Origin: Candidatus Woesearchaeota archaeon
Lineage (GTDB): Archaea; Nanobdellota; Nanobdellia; Woesearchaeales; DSVV01
Direction of reading: 5' to 3'
NCBI GenBank assembly: GCA_016215305.1
Contig: JACRKI010000069.1
Coordinates: 1-13,387, forward strand
Length of the DNA stretch: 13,387 nucleotides
Below the pieces are notes generated by a model. It saw only the letters and a list, made by a program, of their open reading frames with translations, was not told the DNA's origin and searched no databases. The position numbers and the translations under genes were made by a program. Shown here piece after piece: positions 1 to 6,074 of the stretch (within the stretch, counting starts at the first letter, position 1; every line of letters starts with the position of its first letter).

Positions 1-286
1 GAAAATCTTATAGATTTTCATAACCATTGTTGTTGTTATTTTTTGGAAGAGAATTTATTTTTTCAATGTCAACAGAAAAAGAAGTCAAATCATGAATTTT
101 GCAGAGGTTTCTATCTTTTCTTGAGAAGTGGCGAAGTTAGGTTATTAACAAGGGGGATAAAAAAGAGACAAGAAAGGAAAAAATAAAAGCAAAAGACGGC
201 GGAAAAAAGTAGGCATTAGATTTTTCAAAAAGGATTTCTACGCAGCCGACATAAATGACAGAGAACAGAAACAAAATAATCAAAAT
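1..286. other. Intergenic stretch, no complete gene
   Basis: AT-rich DNA with no open reading frame of convincing length on either strand. Positions 1-19 form a perfect 8-bp inverted repeat (GAAAATCT, TAT, AGATTTTC). On the minus strand an ATG at 27 (in frame with another at 21) starts a reading frame, MVMKIYKIF, that leaves the window; an A/T-only stretch at 51-59 lies about 28 nt upstream of it, so this may be the first codons of a leaderless gene cut by the edge, but that is weak. Positions 262-284 read T-rich on the minus strand just after the stop of the TIM-barrel gene and could serve as its terminator. Confidence 0.4.
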
Positions 287-2440
287 CTACTCCAGCGGAA
301 CCTGACTCCATAATTGCCAGTCATTGCTTGGAGAATACGCGCCAAAAATAAAATACGGGCTTTGCATGTTTCGCAAATACCCAAATTCAACATCCTGCCA
401 TTGACGAGATGGCGCGCCAATGGCGAATCCCATCCCAACGTTTGTTCCCAAGTGACGCCAGGATGCAGTGATTTGTCTGCCGGGGTTGATTCTGTTTTCT
501 TCCCAACCTTCGGAAATCATCGTCCCTTTGTATCCTTTGCTTTTCAAATATTCCAATGTCCATTTGACAGGCAAATTCCCTTCGCCAATTGGCAGGTGAT
601 GATGTCCTGCGCCAAATGCGTCAACTGCGTGAATGTGTCCGATGATTCCTGACTTCTCCAATTTGACAACCTGATCTTTGTACCAGTTGTCAAATCGCTG
701 TTTTCGTTTGTCAACTGTTTCTCCGGGAAGCGGCTGGAAGTGCGCCCACCACATTCCTAAGTGCTGCGTGTCAAAGGTTGCTTTGATGTGTTTGGAAGCG
801 TATTGTTCTGCTTCCTTCTCATTCATGCCGCGATAATAGGGATTGACTACTTCTTTAAGATTTCCATGTTCATCTCGCTCTTCTCGGAAACTTGGAATTT
901 TTTTCTTGGTGAGCATTTCGACCATTCTTTTTCGTGCGTCTGTGACCAGTTCAATGAGTTCATCTGGGTGCGTTCCATATCCCATTTCGGGGAATAAGTT
1001 TTCAGGAGCAACGAAGACTGGCCGCTTTGAATTTTTGTTGTGCATGGTTTCTTCCATTGCCATGACGCCAGCTTGCGCGTAACTCATGGATGTTTTTTCT
1101 TTTGCGTAGCGATGAACAGGCATGACGTGCCTGATAGTTTCAGAGTATTGTGATGCCTGTGCGTCTGCTGCTGCGGAAGTTTCATGAGTGTATTTCATCT
1201 GACGTTCAATATCAACAAGCGCGTCCTTAATTAACTCAGTAGGCAGTCGCATTTCTTTGCCTCCAAAACGGTGTGATGCGGTGCTTGCAGCATATCGCTT
1301 GACTTTTTCATCCTGTTCCATAATTCTCCAAAGCTCTTCTTTTGGAATTGATTTCTCAAGTTTTTGATAATAGGTGAGTGCTTTGCCCAACTCATTTCGC
1401 GCTTCAACATAATCATCATACATGCGTCCGTGATAGAGAGAATTTCCTCGTGCCTGAAGCATTTGTGCTTCAAGCTGTTTTCGAAAAAAAAGCTCTTCAG
1501 GACTCCATAGATTCTGTTTGCCATTGTTATCCACTCGGGGATATTTTTTATTCCAGCGATTAGAAAGGTCGACAAAATAATTCCAGTCTCGTCGTTCTGT
1601 TTTAAACTGAAGCTTCTCTGGATTCCACTCAGGGATTCTGTTGAAAAGGTCATCTTCATTCTTCTCATCAAGAAAAGTATCATCTTTGTCAATATATTCT
1701 TCAAATCCAGTCTTAGGATTATATTTTGTCTTGAATTTTGGCTCGAAAACAACTTGGCTCTTTCGAACTTCTGTGACCAGTTTTCCTGTTCGGTCATCAA
1801 CCATGTACAAGACTTGTCTGCCGGGTTCTTCTTCATAGCTGAGAAATTCTTTTATTTTTTCGCCGCTGCCAACGCTGATGTCTCTGTTCCATGCAGCAGT
1901 GCTCATGTCCCGCAATGCTTCGCCAGTGTGCACGACAACTGCGCCTGCGTTGACGTCTGCCGCAAAGGTGATTGCTTTTTTGACTTCTTCCATGCTTCGA
2001 TGCCGAAATTCATCGTTAAAGCCGCGCTCCTGATAATTGTAGCCGGAAAGATTGCCGACGGTGTTTGGCGGCGTATGCACGCTCGTGTAGCTAATCGAAT
2101 TTGCGCGCGCTAATTCGCGAAGTGCTTGACGAGCTTCTTGGCCATATCCTTCTGCGCCGCCAGGTTCGCCGCCGCCTTGAATGGTTGCGAGTTCAATGCT
2201 GCCAACGCCGAGACGAATTGCCTGAGAAGCAGTTTGAACTAAACTGCCAAAGCGGGCGCCTTCAGTAACTGACATGCCGAGTTCTTTGACGCCGATAGTA
2301 GATGTTTGTGTTCCTTCAATGTTTGGACCTTGACTTGGATTACCTCCGTGAGAATCTCCAAGATAAGAATCTGCAACGCTTGCGTCGCTCAGTGCGTGAC
2401 TGTAACTTCCCGATCCGCCGTATCCTGTGCCGAATTGCAT
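287..2440 (-). CDS. Endonuclease IV/xylose-isomerase-like TIM-barrel protein with large insertion
   Basis: A 717-residue protein with the metal-ligand pattern of the AP endonuclease 2 / endonuclease IV-type TIM barrel. Candidate ligands in order are H122 (SVHTPP), H171 (VVHTGE), E480 (APEN), D557 and H560 (FDTQH), H602/H604 (GHIHAVD), H615 before IGEG, and E644 (SEGWE). These mirror the nine trinuclear zinc ligands of endonuclease IV, except that the Asp of the D-R-H motif is His here (HHHLPIGEG). The first 45 or so residues are Gly/Ser-rich. Between H171 and E480 lie about 300 residues where endonuclease IV has fewer than 40; this charged, mostly helical block is an insertion. The track-length frame opens at 2509, but the ATG at 2440 is preferred because a TATA box lies 27 nt upstream. 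The family suggests DNA repair or sugar isomerisation; the substrate cannot be told from sequence. Confidence 0.8.
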   Translation of the reverse strand: MQFGTGYGGSGSYSHALSDASVADSYLGDSHGGNPSQGPNIEGTQTSTIGVKELGMSVTEGARFGSLVQTASQAIRLGVGSIELATIQGGGEPGGAEGYGQEARQALRELARANSISYTSVHTPPNTVGNLSGYNYQERGFNDEFRHRSMEEVKKAITFAADVNAGAVVVHTGEALRDMSTAAWNRDISVGSGEKIKEFLSYEEEPGRQVLYMVDDRTGKLVTEVRKSQVVFEPKFKTKYNPKTGFEEYIDKDDTFLDEKNEDDLFNRIPEWNPEKLQFKTERRDWNYFVDLSNRWNKKYPRVDNNGKQNLWSPEELFFRKQLEAQMLQARGNSLYHGRMYDDYVEARNELGKALTYYQKLEKSIPKEELWRIMEQDEKVKRYAASTASHRFGGKEMRLPTELIKDALVDIERQMKYTHETSAAADAQASQYSETIRHVMPVHRYAKEKTSMSYAQAGVMAMEETMHNKNSKRPVFVAPENLFPEMGYGTHPDELIELVTDARKRMVEMLTKKKIPSFREERDEHGNLKEVVNPYYRGMNEKEAEQYASKHIKATFDTQHLGMWWAHFQPLPGETVDKRKQRFDNWYKDQVVKLEKSGIIGHIHAVDAFGAGHHHLPIGEGNLPVKWTLEYLKSKGYKGTMISEGWEENRINPGRQITASWRHLGTNVGMGFAIGAPSRQWQDVEFGYLRNMQSPYFIFGAYSPSNDWQLWSQVPLE

Positions 2441-2462
2441 GACTATTTTCTGGGAAAAGAGA

Positions 2463-2470
2463 TATTTAAT
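2463..2470 (-). promoter_or_regulatory. TATA box of the TIM-barrel gene
   Basis: Minus-strand ATTAAATA, centred about 27 nt upstream of the ATG at 2440. The spacing puts the transcription start on the start codon, which implies a leaderless mRNA and argues against the upstream in-frame ATG at 2509. Confidence 0.6.
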
Positions 2471-2491
2471 GGTTTCGGTAAATTTCTCGCA

Positions 2492-2509
2492 TTCGCTCAC
2501 TTCGTTCAC
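2492..2509. repeat. Two 9-bp tandem near-identical units
   Basis: TTCGCTCAC followed directly by TTCGTTCAC, differing at one base. It lies upstream of the TATA box of the TIM-barrel gene, inside the unused 5' extension of that frame. It may be an operator or a chance repeat. Confidence 0.35.
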
Positions 2510-2543
2510 TCATGAAGAAATTTAATGCGTCATCAAAAAAAAA

Positions 2544-2948
2544 TTATCTTGCTCGAAGCATCAGCATATCATACAACTCTTTTCGAATCAACGGAATAAT
2601 TGCATTGCGAACTGCTTCTTCATTGAGATGGTTTCTGGTAAAGCGGCAATTTGTCAGTTCATAAAACGAGCCACGCCCCTCTCCTATTTTTATTTGGTCA
2701 GTGAGTCCTGCTTCTCTCCATGCTTCACTGATATCAAGCCCTCTTTGTTCAACAAGTTGTACTACTGCGGGAGGTTGTTCAAATGCAGAGGAAATTCCCA
2801 TATAATCTCTATCTCCGCCATAGCAGATGCAAACAGTCATATCCATCTTTCCTGTTTCTGCATACGGAACAGGCACAAGTCCGCTTTCGATTCCAAACGC
2901 ATATGCACATCCTTCTATGGAAGAGAATGCATGTTCTGCTTCTACTTT
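2544..2948 (-). pseudogene. 5'-truncated DUF84 (YjjX-type ITP/XTP phosphatase) gene
   Basis: The frame is open from an in-frame TAA at 2949-2951 down to the stop at 2544-2546, giving 134 codons. It matches the C-terminal two thirds of the DUF84 inosine/xanthosine triphosphatase family (E. coli YjjX): a YAFGIESGL strand (family AxxxVAIEAGI), then EQPPAVVQLVEQRG, a GEGRGSFYELTNCRFTR segment equivalent to GRKEGAIGVFTxGxLTR, and a helix with NEEAVRNAIIPLI. The N-terminal 60-75 residues are absent, including the phosphate-binding TNPxK motif and the EQPxGxEET segment. The only start-like codon is a GTG at 2876, which would also remove the YAFGIESGL strand. No active enzyme is expected unless the missing part is supplied otherwise. 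The break coincides with the end of the small membrane-protein ORF upstream. A truncated gene is the simplest reading; an assembly error is possible. Confidence 0.65.
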
Positions 2949-3163
2949 TTATACCCGCTCAATAATCCTTCTCGTTGTTTTTCTTTCCATCTTTTAAGGT
3001 GGTGATGCACTTTTTGGATGTGCTCTTTTCCAAAGGAGATTTTTCCTGCGCCAAGAACATTGTCAAATCTGTTCTTCATCTTCAGCCAGAAAAATTCCTG
3101 AATAATCAGAAAAGTAACGGTGTTCAAAAACTGCATAATCAAATATTCTTTCCAGGTTATCAT
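2942..3163 (-). CDS. Small predicted membrane protein (73 residues), unknown function
   Basis: Not recognised. The N-terminal third is hydrophobic (residues 5-25, including QFLNTVTFLIIQEFFW) and probably forms one membrane helix; the rest is basic (HHHLKRWKEKQRE, ending GYKK), which would sit in the cytoplasm. The ATG at 3163 is chosen over the longer frame (from 3256) because a strong Shine-Dalgarno sequence, GGAGGAG at 3170-3176, sits 6 nt upstream. A TATA box at 3217-3227 predicts a leader of about 34 nt. Its stop codon overlaps the start of the truncated DUF84 frame, which lies in the -1 frame relative to it. It shows no similarity to the missing DUF84 N-terminus. Confidence 0.6.
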   Translation of the reverse strand: MITWKEYLIMQFLNTVTFLIIQEFFWLKMKNRFDNVLGAGKISFGKEHIQKVHHHLKRWKEKQREGLLSGYKK

Positions 3164-3169
3164 GTTGTT

Positions 3170-3176
3170 CTCCTCC
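3170..3176 (-). promoter_or_regulatory. Shine-Dalgarno site of the 73-residue membrane protein
   Basis: GGAGGAG on the minus strand, 6 nt before the ATG at 3163. It decides the start in favour of 3163. Confidence 0.7.
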
Positions 3177-3216
3177 AAATAAATTCTGCTTGAAATAGTA
3201 AGAAATATCTTGCGCT

Positions 3217-3227
3217 TATTTTTATAA
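3217..3227 (-). promoter_or_regulatory. TATA box of the 73-residue membrane protein
   Basis: Minus-strand TTATAAAAATA, about 60 nt upstream of the ATG. With the usual 26-nt spacing, transcription would begin near 3197, leaving a short leader that contains the Shine-Dalgarno site. Confidence 0.5.
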
Positions 3228-3307
3228 CTTGTGAAAAAATTCTCTTCATCGCGCACTTGTTGCTTTGATTCGCTTGAATTATTTTGAAATTTATTAATAA
3301 TACATAC

Positions 3308-3348
3308 CCCAATTTTTCTTAACGAAAATTATCAGGAGAAAAATTGGG
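3308..3348. repeat. Perfect 12-bp inverted repeat, 17-nt loop
   Basis: CCCAATTTTTCT at 3308-3319 pairs perfectly with AGAAAAATTGGG at 3337-3348. The loop's end, TCAGG (3332-3336), is also complementary to CCTGA at 3352-3356, so a competing short stem is possible. It lies between divergent promoters, about 125 bp upstream of the membrane winged-helix gene. It could be an operator, a small structured RNA or a leftover of a mobile sequence; nothing decides between these. Confidence 0.6.
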
Positions 3349-3442
3349 TCCCCTGAGACAGGCGTTGCTAGGCGATTCAAAGCTTTTCTTAGTTCGTGTT
3401 GTTTCTTATCTGTGCCAGAGTTGTTCTTTTTTTACCTAAATC

Positions 3443-3451
3443 TTTATTAAT
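3443..3451 (+). promoter_or_regulatory. TATA box of the membrane winged-helix gene
   Basis: TTTATTAAT centred 26 nt upstream of the ATG at 3473, which fits leaderless transcription. Confidence 0.5.
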
Positions 3452-3472
3452 CACACCATATATTTCTCTCTT

Positions 3473-4408
3473 ATGAAAAACAAAATAATTATTTTAACAA
3501 TACTCATCATCCTTTTTGGTTTCCAGATAGTTTCCGCTCTTGAAATTCAAGCGTATAAGATTACTGCAACTCCTGAAACAAGCGCGACAGCAACAGCAGT
3601 GGATAATATCATTGAGCTTACTATAAAAAATGATAATACAATTCCAGTTGCAACAGGATCATTGACGTTCGCGTTGGATGCGGAAATAGAAGCGATACGC
3701 GATTCATATGGTTCTATAGAATATGCTGAAACTGATTTGGAAGACAGTAAAAAAATCTCTTTTACGTTTACCATTCCTATTAATCCAGGAGAAAGCAGAA
3801 TTCTCACTGTGCAGACAAAGACGCACAATATTGTGGAGAAAGAAGGATATTTTGAGTATCTCCTTGTTGTTGTCCCGCCGAAAGAAATCCCTTCTTTTAT
3901 CCATATTCTCAAGTTGAACAAAGATGTGGTGCTCAAGAGTACCACTGCGGGAACAATCATTGTTCCGGATGCAACGATTACAGAAACAGATGAGTATACA
4001 ATTATAGAATGGGATGCGTCTCTGGAAAAAGACAAGCCAACAGTGTTTCTAGTGAGATTTTCAGAAGACATTGGCATCAATTATTGGAAATGGTTTGGGA
4101 TTATTGTAATCCTTATCGCCATTGGAGTTTTGGGAGGAGTGACAGGCAGTAGAGTATATCATCATAGAAAGCAGAAAAAAGCATTGAAAGCAACAAATAT
4201 TTTGAATGAACGGGAAAAGGCGGTTTTAAATATTATTATCAAAAATCCAGATATTCGGCAGTATGAAGTTGTCAAACAATTAGGATATACAAAATCAAAT
4301 ATGAGCAAGATTATGAAACGATTGGAGTTCAGAGGTCTTATTCAAGTGAAGAAAGAGGGCAAAGTGCGGATATTGAATGTGGGAGAAACGTTAAAAAAGC
4401 AGCTCTAA
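3473..4408 (+). CDS. Membrane-anchored winged-helix transcriptional regulator with exported sensor domain
   Basis: A 311-residue protein with three parts. Residues 1-22 are a signal peptide (KNK, then a hydrophobic run ending VSA). Residues 23-204 form an exported domain rich in beta strands (alternating Thr/Val/Ile, with repeated ITIT/FTFTIP-type strands), probably one or two Ig-like sandwiches. Residues 205-224 are a single membrane helix (GIIVILIAIGVLGGV), followed by basic residues (YHHRKQKK). Residues 242-303 are a cytoplasmic winged helix-turn-helix of MarR/IclR-like type: NEREKAVLNII, a two-residue-turn motif with VVKQLGYTKSNMSKIMKRLE as positioning and recognition helices, and a beta wing (GLIQVKKEGKVRIL). 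Such one-component regulators occur in archaea and are thought to pass an envelope signal straight to DNA. The gene lies just upstream of a secreted-protein gene and a lipoprotein gene on the same strand, which are its likeliest targets (inference). No enzymatic domain is seen. Confidence 0.8.
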   Translation: MKNKIIILTILIILFGFQIVSALEIQAYKITATPETSATATAVDNIIELTIKNDNTIPVATGSLTFALDAEIEAIRDSYGSIEYAETDLEDSKKISFTFTIPINPGESRILTVQTKTHNIVEKEGYFEYLLVVVPPKEIPSFIHILKLNKDVVLKSTTAGTIIVPDATITETDEYTIIEWDASLEKDKPTVFLVRFSEDIGINYWKWFGIIVILIAIGVLGGVTGSRVYHHRKQKKALKATNILNEREKAVLNIIIKNPDIRQYEVVKQLGYTKSNMSKIMKRLEFRGLIQVKKEGKVRILNVGETLKKQL

Positions 4409-4415
4409 TTGCATA

Positions 4416-4454
4416 GTTTCCAAGGTTTCCATAAAAATAGTAATATGGTTTCCA
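4416..4454. promoter_or_regulatory. Three GTTTCCA direct repeats around a TATA-like stretch
   Basis: GTTTCCA occurs at 4416-4422, 4425-4431 and 4448-4454. An A/T-only stretch (ATAAAAATA, 4431-4439) lies between copies 2 and 3 and would start transcription near 4462, just before the three hairpins. Repeats placed this way could be operator sites for a regulator such as the membrane winged-helix protein encoded next door. This is inference. Confidence 0.35.
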
Positions 4455-4463
4455 GCTACCTAT

Positions 4464-4562
4464 GTTGCAGTGCGTATGATAGATGCATTGCAACTGCATG
4501 CAAACCTGAGCACACACACCCGCCCAGTTTGCATGCAATAATGCATTTTTGTGCATTATTGT
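4464..4562 (+). ncRNA. Three contiguous hairpins in the leader of the EPAVPV-repeat gene
   Basis: Hairpin 1 pairs 4464-4473 (GTTGCAGTGC) with 4485-4494 (GCATTGCAAC): 10 bp, one G-U. Hairpin 2 pairs 4495-4505 (TGCATGCAAAC) with 4527-4537 (GTTTGCATGCA): 11 bp perfect, with a C/A-rich 21-nt loop. Hairpin 3 pairs 4536-4545 (CAATAATGCA) with 4552-4561 (TGCATTATTG): 10 bp perfect, 6-nt loop. Hairpins 1 and 2 abut, while 2 and 3 share two bases, so these two compete or stack. The mismatches allowed are G-U pairs when read as plus-strand RNA, which favours that strand. The block ends 34 nt before the Shine-Dalgarno site of the next gene. It could be a cis-regulatory leader, a thermosensor or a separate small RNA; it matches no class I recognise. 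Confidence 0.55.
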
Positions 4563-4595
4563 GCGTGACAATCGTAAAAAACATAAACCAGCGAT

Positions 4596-4602
4596 GGAGG
4601 GG
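4596..4602 (+). promoter_or_regulatory. Shine-Dalgarno site of the EPAVPV-repeat gene
   Basis: GGAGGGG, 6 nt before the ATG at 4609. It selects this start over the upstream in-frame ATG at 4549, which would fall inside hairpin 3 and mask the signal peptide. Confidence 0.75.
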
Positions 4603-4608
4603 AATGAG

Positions 4609-5832
4609 ATGAAAAAGCTATTTTCTTTAATAATGTTGTTTGTTCTAGTATTCTCTGCAGTGCCATTTGCGCTTGCAGATGAAACAGAACCAGCAGTGCC
4701 AGTAGAACCAGCAGTGCCAGTAGAACCAGCAGTACCAGTAGAACCAGCAGTACCAGTAGAACCAGCAGTGCCAGTAGAACCAGCAGTACCAGTAGAACCA
4801 GCAGTGCCAGTAGAACCAGCAGTGCCAGTAGAACCAGCAGTGCCTGCGTCTGAAGACTTGAGCGCAGAAGAAGTGGCGCAATTGGGTTTAGAAAATGTGA
4901 CTGATGCAGAAGCAGCAGTAACAGACGCAGAGAAAGAAGCAAAGTATAATAGGGCATTTTATTTCATCACAGAAAAGATTTTGACTGCAGAAGGGGTTAT
5001 TGCGTACCTTAATGAAAACTTCGCTGATGTGGATACAAGCAGTATTGAAGGATACAAAGCACAGCTTGAAGAAATTCGCGATGGACTTACCAATGAAAGT
5101 GACTTCAAAGCAGTTCATGATGAAGTTGTAGGAATCATTCATGACGCGAAAAAAAATGCAGATGCGATCTTGAAGGAAAATGATATTTCCAAAGATGAAA
5201 TAATGCAGGCAGTTCATGACTATAAAGAAGAAAGCACAGAAGATGATGACGCGAAAGAAGCATGGGGAGAAGCGCGAAAGGGCTATGTTCATGCGAAAGA
5301 GACAGTTGTTCTTGCGCGAATGCATAATTTCCAGAAAGTCGCGGAACATTATGGTCAGAATGTAGAAGATCTCGATGCACAAATTGCACAGCTTCAGGCA
5401 CTTGCAGACCAGATTTCTGCAGCAGCAGGAGATTTTGACAAGGCACAGATTGATGCGCTTGTCGAACAGGCAAAAGATGTTGCGCAGAGTGCAAAAGAAA
5501 TGGCAAAAAATATCCGCAATGATGTGAAAGAAGCGCATAAAGAGCAAGTGGATGCTGCAAAAGAAGAAAAAAAGCAGGAACATGACGATGCGAAGGATGC
5601 GCGGGAAGCTGCAAAACAGCAAGGAGAAGATGTAGTTGATGCTGCAAAGCAAGAAGCAGATGACGCGCGTGATGCAGTGCATGATGCGCGTGTCAAGATT
5701 AAAGAAGCAAAAGAAGTACATGGGTCTGCACGATGGAGTGCTTCTCTTGAACCAGAACCGCAGCAAAATGATACTGAAGAAGAGCAATCAGAAGATGGAA
5801 ATGAGAGTGGCAGCGAAGAAGAAAGTGAATAA
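4609..5832 (+). CDS. Secreted EPAVPV-repeat, helical surface protein
   Basis: A 407-residue protein that begins with a signal peptide (MKKLFSLIMLFVLVFSA, cleavage probably after ALA at residue 23). Residues 27-80 are nine tandem six-residue units, EPAVPV, the last ending VPA; this Pro-rich, negatively charged rod probably acts as a stalk or spacer. Residues 81 to about 375 are charged and predicted almost wholly helical, with long Ala/Lys/Glu/Asp runs such as VEQAKDVAQSAKEMAKNI and DAAKQEADDARDAVHDARV that suggest coiled coil. The last 30 or so residues are acidic (EEEQSEDGNESGSEEESE). There is no C-terminal membrane helix, so the product is released or bound to other envelope parts. It is followed after 18 bp by a lipoprotein gene and is very likely co-transcribed with it. 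No family with known function is recognised; a structural surface or adhesion role is inference. Confidence 0.75.
   Translation: MKKLFSLIMLFVLVFSAVPFALADETEPAVPVEPAVPVEPAVPVEPAVPVEPAVPVEPAVPVEPAVPVEPAVPVEPAVPASEDLSAEEVAQLGLENVTDAEAAVTDAEKEAKYNRAFYFITEKILTAEGVIAYLNENFADVDTSSIEGYKAQLEEIRDGLTNESDFKAVHDEVVGIIHDAKKNADAILKENDISKDEIMQAVHDYKEESTEDDDAKEAWGEARKGYVHAKETVVLARMHNFQKVAEHYGQNVEDLDAQIAQLQALADQISAAAGDFDKAQIDALVEQAKDVAQSAKEMAKNIRNDVKEAHKEQVDAAKEEKKQEHDDAKDAREAAKQQGEDVVDAAKQEADDARDAVHDARVKIKEAKEVHGSARWSASLEPEPQQNDTEEEQSEDGNESGSEEESE
4687..4848 (+). repeat. 18-bp coding minisatellite, nine units
   Basis: Nine head-to-tail copies of GAACCAGCAGTGCCAGTA. The only differences are a G/A change in the fourth codon (GTG in units 1, 2, 5, 7, 8 and 9; GTA in units 3, 4 and 6) and a divergent end to unit 9. 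Near-identity at the DNA level points to recent expansion by slippage or unequal recombination, so copy number is likely to vary between strains. Confidence 0.95.
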
Positions 5833-5836
5833 AAAA

Positions 5837-5842
5837 GGAAGG
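5837..5842 (+). promoter_or_regulatory. Shine-Dalgarno site of the lipoprotein gene
   Basis: GGAAGG, 8 nt before the ATG at 5851. It favours this ATG over the in-frame GTG at 5842, which overlaps the site. Confidence 0.6.
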
Positions 5843-5850
5843 TGAATAAA

Positions 5851-6057
5851 ATGAAATCATACGTACTCGCACTAGTTTTAATTATCATCTTGTTTGTTGC
5901 AGGATGTGGACAGAAAGGAATCCAGCAGGAAACTGCGCAGCAGACAGCGCAGGAAACCGCATCTCCAATATTGGATAATGCGACGAATGTGGAAGCCGTG
6001 CAAGAAAACCTGTCTCCAGCTGATAGTACAGAAGATGATTATGGAGATATTATTTAA
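5851..6057 (+). CDS. Small predicted lipoprotein (68 residues)
   Basis: A type II signal peptide with lipobox VAGC (Cys19) follows a long hydrophobic stretch (LALVLIIILF). The mature part is about 50 residues, Gln/Thr-rich at first (QQETAQQTAQETA), ending acidic (STEDDYGDII), and looks unstructured. The product should be lipid-anchored to the outer face of the cytoplasmic membrane. It sits 18 bp after the EPAVPV-repeat gene with its own Shine-Dalgarno site, so the two form a two-gene operon. It could act as a membrane tether for the secreted partner; that role is inference. No named family is recognised. Confidence 0.7.
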   Translation: MKSYVLALVLIIILFVAGCGQKGIQQETAQQTAQETASPILDNATNVEAVQENLSPADSTEDDYGDII

Positions 6058-6074
6058 TTTTTTTATTTTATTTT
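6057..6074 (+). terminator. T-rich tract after the lipoprotein gene
   Basis: A run of T broken by single A bases (AATTTTTTTATTTTATTTTC) directly after the lipoprotein stop codon, the form expected of an archaeal intrinsic terminator. It also ends at the stop of the convergent coiled-coil gene. Confidence 0.55.

Noticed and set aside
2441..2509. 23-residue N-terminal extension of the TIM-barrel protein
   Set aside because: It contains the TATA box and the 9-bp tandem repeat; the downstream ATG has ideal promoter spacing.
2940..2955. Programmed -1 frameshift joining the small membrane ORF to the DUF84 frame
   Set aside because: The heptamer is T AAA AAG rather than A AAA AAG, no downstream stimulatory structure was seen, and the joined product would still lack the DUF84 N-terminal motifs.
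3308..3356. H-type pseudoknot from the 12-bp stem plus TCAGG/CCTGA
   Set aside because: Only 3 nt would have to span a 12-bp stem, which is sterically impossible; at best the two stems compete.
4687..4848. Tandem repeats considered as a CRISPR array
   Set aside because: Units are contiguous 18-mers with no spacers and encode a continuous protein repeat.
4556..4957. Minus-strand frame with Leu/Val-rich repeats, and a second with WCWFY repeats at 4645-4881
   Set aside because: Both are antisense readings of the 18-bp EPAVPV repeat array; no start signals, and the sense frame has a signal peptide and Shine-Dalgarno site.
4888..5787. 299-residue minus-strand open frame
   Set aside because: Antisense of the helical surface protein; Cys/Phe/Ile-rich composition typical of a shadow frame, and no promoter or ribosome binding site.
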